64,000 nt of DNA, from the NCBI GenBank assembly GCA_030674185.1, contig JAPXFY010000015.1, positions 16,647,017 to 16,711,016 on the forward strand, in the 5' to 3' direction. Position numbers and translations under genes: made by a program. Below the pieces are notes generated by a model, which saw only the letters and a list, made by a program, of their open reading frames with translations, made no database searches and was not told where the DNA came from. This stretch comes from Monoplex corrugatus. Its lineage: Eukaryota; Mollusca; Gastropoda; Littorinimorpha; Ranellidae. Shown here in pieces: positions 42,505 through 57,540 of the stretch (positions within the stretch are counted from its first letter, which is position 1; each line of letters starts with the position of its first letter).

Positions 42505-45500
42505 GGTGTTGTTTCAGTCATCTCTTGAATTTCTTCGTCTCTAATCATGCCTCGTCTAGTCTTGCCTGCTGCTTTTCTGAGACGTCTTGTCAGTGATTAT
42601 CTCTCTCTGTTAAATCAGTGCGGATACAAAGGCATTCTGATAAGCCTTGTTTTTACCTTATTAAAAGTGGATCTCAAAAATCAGAGGTAAAGTACATGCA
42701 ACGTTCTGTCTCTTCTTCCCCAAAATTATGAGTGTGCTTTTTAAATATTGTAGAGAAAGATACTGTCAACAGCAAATTATTGATCATCTATTTTCTGCGT
42801 GGAAGTGAAAGGTATGATGATGATAGCTGCTATATTTTTGTTGAGGTATCTAGTGGAACAAGAAAGCAATGATAGCAAACCATACAAATATTTGCAGAGC
42901 AAGGTACAACAACCATTACTGTTTTAAACATTGATACCAATTACACAAGACAAAATATCAGAAGTGATGACAAATGTATACAATAAAAAGTGACACAAAA
43001 TGTATATCAATTATGTACAGCATATTTTACAAATTCACCCACCTCAGCCCCTACTCTCCACAACTTCCCCACACATGATTTCCTTCCAAAAGATCTGTTG
43101 TTTTCGTTTTCCTTCTCTTTCTTTCAGTCAAGAAGCAAATACTGAAATTTAATGGTGCTCAACGTGCACAATATCACCACTTATGACAACACAAAGTACG
43201 AACATGAGAACCTGTACAAGACAACAAATATTATTGAATAAATGATTAATTCAGTTCTTGCAAACCCAAAGTAAAAAAACCCAAACCCCAAGTCAAACAA
43301 ACAAACAAACAAAAAAGCAATAAAGCCTATGGGACATTCACATTCACAGCAAGTACTTTACTTAATCTTCATCTTTTATTTCAAATACACAATGCGTTTT
43401 GTTTACATACACAATTTTGTTTGGGTTCACAAACTGTTCCACTGTATAATTTCAAAAGTCAGTTCTGTTTACAAGCGTGTCGTCTAAAACTTGTATTTGA
43501 TTAAAAAAAAAACCATGTATCATACAGCTCTGTGTCATTTTATTTATTAGGAAAGTTGTACGACTCACTTCCATTATGTCCACTTCGTCACAGAGGTTTT
43601 TCCACAGACATACACTGTTTTTACAAACAGCTTTGAAAGCAAGAGTATTACTAATAAAAAACAAAACAAAAAATATACAAAGATTGTCGTGGAGCTGTAC
43701 GGTCAATGGGGATTAAGATGGATGGCCTTGCTACTCTTTGGCCAGTTATATGAAGACACACCTTCTCATCCTCCTTTCAGCTTTATCTTCCCCAATTCTG
43801 TACGAGGGCCGATAATCATTTTCAAAGGAAGTAGGAAGGAATAATGCACACAGTTTCACTGCACACTCAGCTAGATTTGAACATTGCAGTCCACTTGAAA
43901 AGGGTCTATTTAAAGACATTTAACATCCCATTTTGTGGGACAAACCTTCAGCGTGTGAAAGATGAAAGGCAGCGTTTGTTTTGAAAGGTTTATGACACAT
44001 TCTACTCTTACGAATCCATGATGTTTCCATGCAATGCAAAGTGTCCACATGTGTGCTTTATGTCCTGTTAGGCTACATTCAAACGGATATATCTGATGGT
44101 ATGGCTACGATGTTTATGCAGTAAATGCAAGTAAATGACATGACAAATCGTACAGTATTGCGATGACATTAACACACACATACCCATCACTCCTACCGCT
44201 ACTTGGTCAAAGTAACATTGTTCTGATGATCAACAACAGACAAAATGTTGTCTTGACCTCTCTGAGGTACAGACTGTAATTACTTATAATATTTACATGT
44301 GATATACAAACCCATCTGGATTTTACTGGAAAACCTCTCAAGAGTCAGATTAAAAACAGACAAAGGGGGAAGTAAGTAAGTCAAGGGAAAATGGAAAAGA
44401 AGAAAGAAGGTAAAATCGAGTATATAAAAACTGTCATAGAATCGAAAAGAACAGACAGACCGTAGCTTTAGACCCATATGTGGAACCAGCTGCAACCTTT
44501 TCTTTCCTTCTTTTCATTCTTTACCTTCTGATGTGATTTATGTAGTTCTCAAATATAGTATGGATTTCTTGCTTCATCTTCATCTTTATTATCAATTTCT
44601 CCATTTAAAATTTCCTCTGAGTGTACTAATAATCAGCCAGTATATACTGCGCACATGTAAAACACATTTCAAAGACAGATATCTGTATATATCTATAACA
44701 CTCGATTCATTTGTTCATGAAAAAATGCCAATGTACAAACAACATAAATATATAAATATTAACAACCGCATTACATGCAATTAACAAACAATTAGAAATA
44801 TTGTTACAAAAGTCTATCTCCTATTTATTCATGGAATTCAAAACAAAGAAAACCTGTACACTTGGATTGTAACTGCAGTCTGAAGAAAAAAGTATAATCA
44901 TATATTAAGCAACAAAAACGACAACAATGACAAAAGCGAAACAAAGCAGAAATTAAACAAAATGATAGCAAAATCTCCTCTCAACGGTGAAAGAATGCTT
45001 TCTTTGTCAACAACGGTTGTGAAAAAAGAAACATAAAATAATAAAATCATTCATCTTCACAGTAAAAAAAAAACCACACAATTTTATCAGTTACAGTTAT
45101 GAAAAATGTGACACAATGTGATAAAACGTAATTTAAAAAAAACAACACAATTTTCTCCCCTAATCCTGAGGTCGTAGGGGAGGGAGATGGGAGAGACCTC
45201 AACTTTTTGGGAGGGGGAATCAGTATTATGATGGTGATGCCCATCTCCTCTCCCCACGCTGCGCTCTTCTTTCCCCTAACACCGAAGAAAGGTTCTCGTT
45301 AACAGGTGCATAGACTTGAGGCTGCACGCTCACATAAAGGTTGACCAGACGTGACTGCACCACACAAACTCGTGCAGGTAGACTGAAAGCAGAAGGCTGT
45401 GCCTCTCTGCGTTAACCAGGCCTCAAAAACCTTTGAAATAATGAAAGTTTAATAAATAAGTATCGGGGATTTTATCAGAAATAGTTCAGAAAGAAAAACC

Positions 45501-45875
45501 CCTCAGTAATGCAAAAAGTAAAACCCCTAGTCATCTCAGCACACAAAAAAGACACAATTTTGTCAGTAGACGTATGAGGAAAAAAACACAAATTTGTTAA
45601 ATAACCTTACTACCTTAACAATAAAACAACCCAATTTTCTGAGTACCAGCTATCAACAACAAAAATCCACAAAAACTCACACAGAATGATCGTCCCAATT
45701 TTTGTGAATAACATTAATAGGGAAAAATAATGACAAAAGACAAAAGAAGAAATTAAAAATTTTGATTCTCTCCACAACAAACATGTTGATTTTATCAGTG
45801 ACAGAATGCAGTGGCGGTGGAAAGAGACACCCTTAATCAACCCTGGGGATAATGACAGTCTTGGACAAACAGCCA

Positions 45876-48800
45876 TTACCAGACGACGCATTTGTGCTCT
45901 GGGTTCATGTAGCTACCTTTGGCGCAGCTGAAGGCCTGTGCAAAGTCCGCAGAGTTCTGCAAGGATCCTATGACTCTGTGGACACAGTCATTTCAATATA
46001 AATTTGAAAATGAATTTTGAAGATTGAATGACTAAGACGATAAACGGAATTAAAAAACGTTCTCTGACATCGTACTTCATTCATGCTAACAAATGGTTAA
46101 AATACATATGCTCTAAGGCTCCATTTCCCATACTAATATTGATATGCATATGAACATATCTTATCAGTAATGAGTTAAGCAGCACATGTTATCAGTCATG
46201 AGTTAAGAGGTTGAGTTAATGAACATTTATGTTCAGTTATCAGACAAATATGCATACAATTTTTTTCACCAACACGTTTTCAAAGAAAGATGCATATGTT
46301 TTCTTTTTCAACAACATGATGATAACTAGAAAAAAAAAATATAGACAGAACGCCCTGAGAAACCACGGGATGGACTACTGGCCATAAAAATTTGCTTTGA
46401 TTGTCTGTTTCTTTCTTTCTTTAATTGATATTGCTTGTTTGTTCTCTAGTTTGACAGACAAGACAGGCATTTTGGAGGAATACTGTACTACTTTCACCCG
46501 AATCTTCCTTACTGGCTAGTCTGACAGAGAAGACAGGTGTTCTGGAGGAATAATATACTACTCTCACCCGAATCTTCCTTATTGGCTAGTCTGACAGACA
46601 AAGACAAGCGTTCTGCAGGAATAAGATGAACACTCACCTGAATCTACCTGGACTGTGCACACCTGTTAGGATACGGTTAAGTGCACTCTGCCTCCGCATG
46701 TTGCTGCACCAGATCTGGAGACACACATGCCCGGTACCAGTCATCAGTCCGTGTGCAACAGTCACTGATATGTGGTGTCACTTTTATTTGTCATTCGCTG
46801 TTTAAGTTCTTCAGTTCATCGTGCAGTATTTGTAAATAAGGCGAATGATTTCACCTGAACACACACACACACGAAGCGCATGCGTGCGCGCGACGCACAC
46901 ACATACACACACACGCACGCACACACGCGCGCGCCCACATAACGCACACACATGCCCACACACTTCCAGTCGATATGAAAACTTGAACAATCCAGACAAA
47001 AGCAACTTTGGAGATCTACTCAGACGTGGCTTGGTTCAGAAAAAGAAGACAAAAAACAAAAACAAAAAAACCCACAAAAAAACACATCAACACAACTAAA
47101 TACAAATGGAAGAAAATAATCAGATAGTGGTTCACCAATTAGGGTGAAAAGGAAGGAAATAATAAGTCACTCAATTCCCTGGCAGTTCAAGTGAACAAAC
47201 TGACCTGTGCAAAGTTGATGAAGAAGAGCTGGTTGTTGTCAAAGTCCAGGCCAGGTAACAGATGCTCCTCCACCCCATGCCTCTCGTCCCTCACCCACCC
47301 TTCCTGTACGCGACTAGCTGCATCTGTATAAAGGCCTAATGAAACAAGACTGATACCAAAAACTTGAACTGTGTTTCCACAACACTCAAAACAATGTACT
47401 CCATCCTGAAGGAGCAATGCTACACTATGATAAACAACAACAGAGGATACGCCTGCAGTAAACCATGACAGACTATCAACATGAACTGTGTTTCCACAAC
47501 ACTCAAAACAATGTACTCCATCCTGAAGGAGCAATGCTACACTATGATAAACAACAACAGAGGATACACCTGCAGTAAACCATGACAGATTATCAACATG
47601 AACTATGTTCCACAACCCTCAAAACAATGTACTCCATCCTGAAGGAGCAATGCTACACTATGATATTCAACAACAGAGGATACACCTACAGTAAACAATG
47701 AAGATATCAACATGAACTGTGTTCCTACAAAACACAAAAAATTTACTCCATCGTAAAGGAACAATGCTACACTATCATATAATTAAAAAGATGATACACT
47801 GCAAACTTTGTTGTAAATGGTTAGGAAATCGAAATAACAATGTTCATGGTAAAGGAATGTACACTATGTTATGAACATTTATAAATACACCAAAGTAGAT
47901 TAAAAACGGCTTAAAAACGCATTGTGCACAGAATTCTACGAAACAACAACATTCTAAACAAATCAGGATGCACATATAACCTGTGCTATGATTTCTCTCG
48001 TAAGGAAGGCAGTATTATCACATATTTTTTTTAAGTGCTACATGTCAGATGATTCTGGGAAAGGGTACAAATATTGTTGAAGTCAAAATGCGTCATTTGT
48101 ACAAACATTAGATTATTTGAAACTGTAATCTTGTTTTTTTATTGTTATTTTTGTTTAAAACCCAGCCGACTGAGTAGAGTCCATATCAGGGCTATAAACA
48201 TACACATCATTTCAAAACATACACAATACTTCAACAGGAAAGAAAAGGAAAAGAACATGAAACACACATATCAATGCATTTGCACACATAATCTAAGATG
48301 TCCCTGGCGTTGACCACTACGTCCAATTTATCGCACAAAGGATTTAAAAAACATACCCGAATACAATTTCAAACATAACTGAGGACACTAAAACATACAA
48401 AAACGGGCCTAAATTACCTAAAATTGCTTCCGCATATTTCATTCTCGTAATCCTTTTTAAGGTCGTCGAAAATATGTGCACATATTAGTATGTAATTTAG
48501 TAATCTTTTTTTTGAAACATGTATTTTTAAAAGCAAACTGAAAAAATAATTCTACCAAACATCATTTTGTTGACATGATATCTTATCACAAAATACCAAA
48601 TAGAAGAATATAATGCAAAATAAAGATGGAGTTTAGACAACTTTAGAGCAAAATAGTGGTTATTTCTATCTTTAGTTTCAGATGAAGTTTAACATGATTC
48701 CTTTTTTTTTTTATTCATGACATATGAACATGTTTTCTCTGTAACCTACCCCTGTATGTTTGCATATTTGTCTTCTACTTGTTGGCAGTGCCGGTACGTC

Positions 48801-51800
48801 ACGCACAGACATCTTTTGTTGATGATGTGGGTGTCTCCATGTGCTTTAAAATCAGTCTTTGGTGCAATTTTTTTGTTTTTGCTGATATTGTCTTTGTAGC
48901 TCTGCTGATATGGTCTTTTTAACTCGTTAAAAATGAATATAAAAAAATGAGTAAATAAAAATAATGTTTCATTCATTTCGATCTTACCCTGTAACTCTGC
49001 TTCAGACCACCATTGTCTGCGATGTTTTCTCCTTGTGTGTTGACTCCGTTCACCTGAAAAGAAAGTCCATGATGGGATTAATTGTATCATAGGTGATGAC
49101 AGCATTGTTATGACAATCAACTAAGAAAGTTATCTTCTCTAATGATGACGAAAAACCAGCATAGATAGCGGCTTTAGCTGATCGTAACTGTGGCATTTTT
49201 CACTTTAAATTTGTATTATGGCAAAGATAAAAGTGTATCTAGACTTTCTCAAGGTATTATAAAAGTCTTTCATTTTGAGAGAATTTACGCATTTTCCTAT
49301 CTCTCTTAGAAGTATACTCATTTTGATGAAATATTAGCTCAATACCACTGAGTCTATCTAAACAAAGAATACGAAAATATAAGGTGAATCAGTTATGACT
49401 TATTAATCATATGATCCACTAACATTTATTATAATGTACAAACAATTCAAGCAGCTAACTTTCTATTTACAAAGCAACATCCAGGAGAACAAACTGTACT
49501 ATGGCATAACAAGAAGCGTACTATTAATATAAAGGTTTTTATGTAGCGATGTTCTCTGAAACACATTTGGACTTAAGGTGCATGGATTCACACAGCGCTT
49601 AACTGATGTATAATCAGACTTTTTTTTAAAGTGAAGCATGGCGAACTCAAATAGTTACGCGAGCTGACTACATTCATTATGTTGTTGCCAGTCTACATCT
49701 TTGTTGGACGGCATGCTAGATGTTTTCATGGTTCCATAAGCCAGCCATTGACATGACTTACAAGATCTTTAATGTGTGTATTCGATATCATGCAAGGATA
49801 TACATACAAAGTGGATTTAGTCATCGGCAGGTTTGCACGCATGGTAAACCCGTGAGATGGGGAAAATCTCCACCCTTTACCCACCAAGCCATGGTGTCCA
49901 GGCTGATTCAACCCACCCAGGAACTTTTAATTAAAGTCTGGCGTTCATCCACTTGACTGCCTTGTCTGTATTAAACGCTCAGGCCTAAAAGCCATGGCTT
50001 GACAAGATAGAACCGCTTGCCGAATGGACAGATGACAAGGTTCGTGTCGTACCGCCCAATTCACTCAGCTGAACCTGTTTCGTCCTTCTTCAAGGACGAG
50101 GAAGGTAAAGCAATTAAAGGGAAGAGATGAGCTTGTCTCACGGTGCCAGAGTAGTTGAAGTCTCTAACACCTCGCTCCCCAGTGAGCGCTCAGCTTATGT
50201 GATCTTAATAGTACTTTTACATTCATACTACGACAACATTTACTGCTTATTTACTAACCAGGTCCACGTAAAATTACAACTGCCAGTTATGCGTGATGTT
50301 ATGCATGGTTTTTCAAAAACCAAAGACATGAATATTAAAAGAAAAACAAAGAGGTAAAGTTGGGAGGGGGAGGATGGAAGGGGAACACCAGCAAAACGAA
50401 CGAAAGACATGGAAAAATTAAAAGGGAAAAACAAAAATGCTGAATGCTGTTTGTATGCACTGTAGATATAATGAACTTAAAACATGAAAACACCTATCTC
50501 CACAACCAACAGCAGCAACATCACTAAAATTACAACAAAATCAAACACACAGGAAAGCGGGAGACAACGACAATGACAACTAGCTTTTGTTTTCAATAGT
50601 TACTGGCTTAAAACAAAAACCACGTTTCAAACTTTATATGCATTAAAGTTTGATATGCAAAAACCACAATTGGCATAAATCTGACGTAAACTAAACTATA
50701 ACTACAAAAGAAAGACATTGATAAATCAACAGCATAAGATACAAAATATCAAAAGTATCGACAATACATGCGTTATCACTTGAGATAGACAAAAAACAGA
50801 CAGAGAGAAGAAAAAGAAGAGGAGAAAGGGGACATGCGAAAAGAATGAGAATTTGAGTTTGAGTTTGCACGAGAGATTTATTATATTGGATTATTTCATA
50901 TTCGCTTCTTCCAAATCTATCAGTGATGATCTGGCAGACTATTTGAGCCTGTGCAAAATCCTATGCGCTGTCAAGGTCTCGAAACATGAGCATGGAAGTG
51001 GAAACGGGGGACCTACGAAACACTAAGCTGATACACAAAAAGGATCAGAGCAATACAGCCAACAGATCAATCTTTAATGTTAATGTTGAGGTCTCATTCA
51101 AGACATCAGATCGTAAGTCCACAGCTCTATCAACAGAGCCACACAATCAAAACAACGGTGTGGTGTGGCCCACTGGAGGGTCGAACCCCTGACTCTTGTG
51201 TTGTCAGCATGGCAGGGACAAAAAAAAAAAAAAAAAAAAAAAGCACTGACCGAAGAAGACAAGAACGAAAACGGTAAAGTGTCGAGTGTTGTGTGGTGTG
51301 ATGCGGAGAAGCATGGTGTAATATGATGTGATGTGATGTGGTGTAATGTGGTGTGGTGAAGCGTGGTGTAATGTGGTGTGGTGTTATGTGATGTGATGAA
51401 GCGTGGTGTAATGTGGTGTTGTGAAGCGTGTATGCAGTGGTGAGGTGGGTAGTGTGTTGAATCGTGTGGTGTGTGTCGTTTGAGGTGTTGTTGATGTGTT
51501 GTTGAGCTGAGCTGAGCTGAACTGAGTTGTGTTGTCTTTTCATTGTTGCCTTGCGTTGTGTATGTGTGCGAGTGTTCGTGTGAATGTGTAAGAGAGACGG
51601 CAAGTGAGTACAGGAACATTCTCATCATCACTATGACAGAATCAGCCGAACACAAACGACAAAGCAAACAACTGAACACTGTATCGGCTAAAGCGAACAA
51701 ATAGAAAACAATTCAAAATATAGAAGTGTAGGTGCAAAGTAACACAACGACTTCAACATAAACTTCAAAAAATGAAATCTTAGTAATTAAAAATACAAAA

Positions 51801-51861
51801 GAAATGCGTTGATAAACAAGTCATCTAATTTCAGAGGATTAGAGAGCGAGCGCGCAGCGAG

Positions 51862-51926
<65 letters not shown>

Positions 51927-53433
51927 CAGAGACAGAGACAGAGAAGAGAGAGAGAGAGACTTACGTTGGGCAGTTCCACCTCATGCTTTGGGAAAGAAAG
52001 AGAAGATTTGTGAGAGGTTTTATAAGACAGAAATACGTAATGCGATGTTTTCTTTTAAATCAGACTTGTTTGTTCCATCTACCTATTCTAACTTTGTTGA
52101 AAAGAACAAAAAACTGAAAGTGACTCACCTCTGACTTACTGACTGACTGACATATTTATAAACTTGACGAACAAGCCAATGAAAACATCGACGATCGAAA
52201 TGACTGACTTACTAACTCAGAATTTTTTTTTCAAAGTGACATGCCTTCGTTCAGACAATTAGAAACAAGAAACACATGAAAATAGACTAAGAACTGACAA
52301 AAAAATACTAAGAACTGACAAACAAGACAGTTGCAAATGAAATCTTAGGCCAACTGGCCTTTGTTGATCATATGCTCAAAGACAACCCCAAAACAAGCAT
52401 TGGTGACTTTCCCCAGCGCAACGAACGGACTAAGGGAAGTAATCAAGTTTGGTCGTTTTGTCCTAAATCTGGTGAATTTGTTACTTTGTTGTCGTTCTTC
52501 GTGCACTTGACCAAAAAAAAAAGTTTGCAGAATTATGTGCCCATCTTGTCAATTAAATACATGTTCACGTATTTCTGGTTTTATTGACTCGTTTCTTGAT
52601 TGCTTTTCCTTGTTTTCGCTCGTCTAATTTTTCGGATTTGTGTACGCACGCTGATTTGCTTACAGCAGGTTCCTGCACAATATGCATACTCCATCCTGGG
52701 TGGACGTGCGTGCTGGGTGTTTTCAAGTCTCCATAAGCCACCAGACACTGACATGACTTACACGACTTTGACGTTTGGATTTAATGTACTGTATGCGTAT
52801 AAACGCAAAGGAGGGGTTTAAGCATTTTACATGTCTGGTCAGAAGAAACTCCGCCCTTTACCCACTAGGCAGGAGATACCCAGGCAGGATCGAACCCAGA
52901 CATTTCTGACAGAAAATCGACGTCTTACCCACATGACTATCACTCCCATCGATGTTTAACATATTTCTTACGTTCATGTCAGCCTCCGGGACAGTATAGT
53001 TTCCATACTGGTTGATGATACACTGAGCTCTCCCCTTGAATTTGTCTATGGCCTCGTCACTCCACCACTGCTGTAGGTTGCCGTGCTTGTCGTATTGACG
53101 ACCTGAAGGGTGGACAGAAAGACAGATATTACAAATATATATACACATGTACATGTCATTATGCAAACGTGCAAACACACACACACAGACAAACATGCGC
53201 ACACGCAGGCATGCACGAGCAGGCATGGACGCGTGTATATACAAATAAGTATACATAAACATATGACGCGCGTACGTATGCACGCTCACACACAGATCAC
53301 GTACGTGTATGAGAGCTTATACACACAGTGCGCACTTACACGTGCAAACGCAGACATGTACATGTACATAATCAATCGCAGACTACTTATGCACACACAT
53401 ACACATCACACACACGCGTGCACACTCACACTC

Positions 53434-53521
<88 letters not shown>

Positions 53522-55017
53522 ACGAATAGAATAAACAATATCCACACGTTTGCACTCGAACACTATACACAAACATACATACACACATACAAACACGCAC
53601 ACAGATGAAGACAGAGACAGAGAGAAAAGAAACAGACAGACAGAATCAAAGGAAACTTACCTCTGTCATCAAATCCATGTGTGATCTCATGACCGATAAC
53701 GACCCCGATAGCCCCAAAGTTCAGAGACCTGTAACAAGAAGAGTATTTCATGAAAACACACACACACGCGCGCGCGCGCGCGCACGCACAAACACTCAAA
53801 TAGTACTATAACTAATACGCTTGCTATTACTATCATCACTACCACTGCAGTCCTGTCCCTGCCCTCTGGAAACAAAAGCTATAGCGTACAATGGCACTTA
53901 CTCTCAACCTGCATACCTGACCTGTGGTGTTCCACAAGGATCTGTCCTTGGCCCTGTTCTTTTCACTCTTTACACCTCCCCCCTGTCCACCATCATCAAC
54001 TCCCACTCTATAAAACACCACTTCTATGCTGATGACACCCAACTTCAAGACAGTGACTCACCTGATAATATACAGCGCCTGTTGACTCGCACCACTGAGT
54101 GTTACTCGGACATTAAGAACTGGATGACGTTCAACAAACTTCAGCTTAATGACGACAAGACAGAAGCTATCCTCATTGGCACCCGTCAGAAACTTTCTCA
54201 GCTGCCTCCTCTTTCTCTCCATTATGTAACACATCAGTCCCAATTTCTGATTCAGCTAAAAACCTTGGTGTCTGCATTGACTCTACCCTCTCCATGAACA
54301 ATTTTGTTTCTCAAACTGCCAGATCTTGCTACTATCATCTCCATCGTATAAGGCTGATCAGGAAGTATCTCTCTGTCGAAACAACTGCAAAACTCGTTCT
54401 CTCCTTCATAATGTCTCGCATTGACTATTGCAATTCACTCCTGTCTGGTCTTCCTGCCTCCACCATTCACATCCTACAGCGCATTCAAAACAATGCTGTA
54501 CGGCTTGTACTCAAAAAGAAAAAAGCTGACCACATATCTCCTCTCCTGGCACAACTTCACTGGCTCCCTGTATCAAAGCGCATACAGTACAAACTAGACA
54601 CCATGTGCTACAAAAGCCTCAATAACGTAGCCCCCGATTACCTGTCAAGCCTACTTGAGATCTATCTTCCCTCACGTACCCTCCGCTCTGCCTCCGATCC
54701 TCTGACTTTTCGCTTTCCACGCACTAAGCTCAATACCTATGGTCCACGAGCCTTCTCTGTTTCTGGTCCACTCTCCTGGAACAAACTTCCTCTCTCAGTC
54801 CGTCAGCAACCTACTTTTGTCTCCTTCAAGTCCGCTCTCAAAACTCACCTTTTCTCCTCCGCATAAAATCCTAACCTCACTCAACCCCCCCCTCTGCAGC
54901 CTGTCTCCGCTCGGAGGGGAATCACATGGTTATAATATATAATTGTATATGCTATGCTCTCTATAATTTTCCATTGCTTTTATTCTTGCTTTTATTCTTT
55001 CTCCCCATTTATAGCCA

Positions 55018-55073
<56 letters not shown>

Positions 55074-55478
55074 CGTGCGTGTGTGTGCGTGCGTGCGTGC
55101 GTGCGTGTGTGTCTGCTTCAGCGCTTAGATTTGATTTTATCAAGATTTTGCGCTATATAAATATTGTAATTATATTATTATTAAATTATTATTACAAGTT
55201 TCTCTTTGTTATTGGCGCTGCTATTTCTGGTAATGATGACGATGATGACAACGAGGAAGAAAGAAGAGAAGAAGAAACCAATGATGATGATGATGATGAT
55301 AAGATGATGAAGATGAAGACGACGACGAAGATGATTACTGGCGATGATGAGAAATTACTTACAAGACACACAATAGACATCAAACTAGTGTCTTACTTGG
55401 GGTAGGTTTTACTGAAGAACGGAGGCTGCAGAATGCCGGCTGGAAACACTGCCAACAGATATACCACCAGTTAGTGCG

Positions 55479-55551
<73 letters not shown>

Positions 55552-57458
55552 TGTGTGTGCGTGCGTGCGTGTGTGTGTGTGTGTGTTTGTGATTTCTTTT
55601 ATTTGTTGAAAACCTTATCAATCTGTGACTTTTGAACAGCCAATAATCTTACATCAAATATCATTTTAAATAACTTATTGTTTATGACTGATAGGATAAG
55701 ATAAAGATAAAGATAAAATGTTCAATTTCTGATTTGTTACAAGAGACAGATGATCATCAAAAGGTCCACTGACTGTTTTACAATTTTACTGTGGATTTCT
55801 ACTTTACCGATGACAGTTCCTCACACAAAATGCCAAGAATCTTGGGGAAGCATTTAATTTCCAGTGTCTGAATTGTTTTATTGAAAATCTGTTGTCAGTA
55901 ATACCTCGCCAGCGTACAGGGTTTAACTGCAGACTTATAGTATGTGCCATCATAGTATGAAGACTATTTCCAAACAGCAAGATTAATCTGAATGGCCTAA
56001 CAATTACGACTGTGTTCATGAAATCACAAATTTGTGTTCGTCATCTATATTCTGGGATTCCATCCCTCGAGGCATTTTTGATGAGGGAACGGGATGTCAT
56101 GCAAAGGCTGTAGCGTCGTCTTCAGCTATATGAAACTGAAACTCTTGTTCTTGTTATTTTTCCATTAATCACCTTGAAAGACTGCCATGACTTCTCATAC
56201 TCACTGATTTGATTTCGCTGAGCATTGTAATAGGCGTTGACAGTGGAGGGAGCTGATCCCCACCTAAAAGGAAACAGAAACTACAATGAAGAGAAAATAT
56301 TCGTGAAAATGGTAGTCTGACCCCTAAAGGGTCATCATCCAGATCGTTTTTGTCATTATCTATCATCTTTATCATCACTATTACAATCTACAGTATTACC
56401 ACTCTTCACCACATCGTCGTTATTGCCAATCACTTCCAAACATTATGACAACCATCATCATTACCATGGAAGATCGTCATCACCACCACTATCATCATTA
56501 TCACCACCACTATGAAAATTCTTATCACCCCGAAAATCATCATCATTATCACCATCTTGAAAATCATCATCATCTTCATCACCACCACCACCATCATCAT
56601 CACCATGAAAACCACCATCACCACCACCACTATCACCATCATCATCAACATGAAAATCATTATCGCCACCACCAACACTATCATCACTATGAAAATCATC
56701 ACACCACCATCATCACCACCACCGCTATCATAATCATATTCACCACCACCACCATCGTCACCATCACCGTGAAAATCACCACCACCACCACCATCATTAC
56801 CGAGACTGTTATCATAACTATCACCTTTCCCCTCCTCCTCGCCTCAAAAAGGGCAATAACAAACAAACAAACAAACAAACAAACAAACAAACAAACAGCT
56901 ACAGATAACTTACTGATCCTTGTCGACAGGTTCTCTCAGTTGACGAAGATTGAAGCGTATGGACTGTTCCAAGTTGGTCACCACGTTATTGAAGTAATCG
57001 TCCACGTTGTATGTGTACTGCACGTCAGTCAGCAACAAGTCTGTATTATTTTTCGTACGCATACACGCACACATGCACGAATGAACACATTCATACAAAG
57101 CATGCACGCACGCGCTCGAACACGTATCCACACAGACGAACACACATCTGTACTTATGTTCAAAGATACGAACGCACAGAGACAGGCAAATACACGCGCA
57201 TAAATGCACAGGCATAAATACACACGCACACACGTGCACGAACACACAAGCACACACACACACACACAAAAGCATACACACGCACGCACACACACAAGCA
57301 CGCGCACCCCCGCGTCAACACACAGCCTTACATTCTCATAAAGTTGTGTCAAATAGGTGATGTTGAGCACTTCATCTGGATATCCGATCTTCTCGTTGAT
57401 ATAGTTATTCTGAAACACACACACAAATAGAAATAATTTGGTACAACGAAAAGAAATC

Positions 57459-57540
<82 letters not shown>

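Larger units (their letters stand above)
40336..45875. other. Intergenic / M13 3' UTR region
   Basis: No coding signal. Apart from the TG tract at 41861 and the LINE tail at 42466, AT-rich sequence extends to the M13 stop. The M13 3' UTR, read on -, must begin at 45875; several TTTATT words (AATAAA on -) lie at 43500-44830 without a clear choice. Confidence 0.35.
53863..55196 (+). mobile_element. 5'-truncated CR1/L2-like LINE in an M13 intron, antisense
   Basis: Carries an RT C-terminal region in two frames (see the coding entry), then a 3' UTR with a (TG)n tract. It ends GCGCTATATAAATATTGTAA plus an ATT-rich tail, a 3' end typical of L2/CR1 elements and their SINEs. It lies between the exons at 53661-53728 and 55397-55448, opposite to the gene. 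Confidence 0.8.

Noticed and set aside
47324..47615. Upstream extension of the M13 exon frame through the minisatellite
   Set aside because: The acceptor at 47324-47325 and the repeat nature show it is intron; kept only as a finding about retention.
51098..51700. Two overlapping long - strand frames rich in His/Thr
   Set aside because: They come from the degenerate GTGATG-type repeat and the adjoining SINE and poly(A) run.
56445..57203. 252-codon His-rich open frame
   Set aside because: It follows from CAT/CAC triplets and then runs antisense across a real M13 exon.
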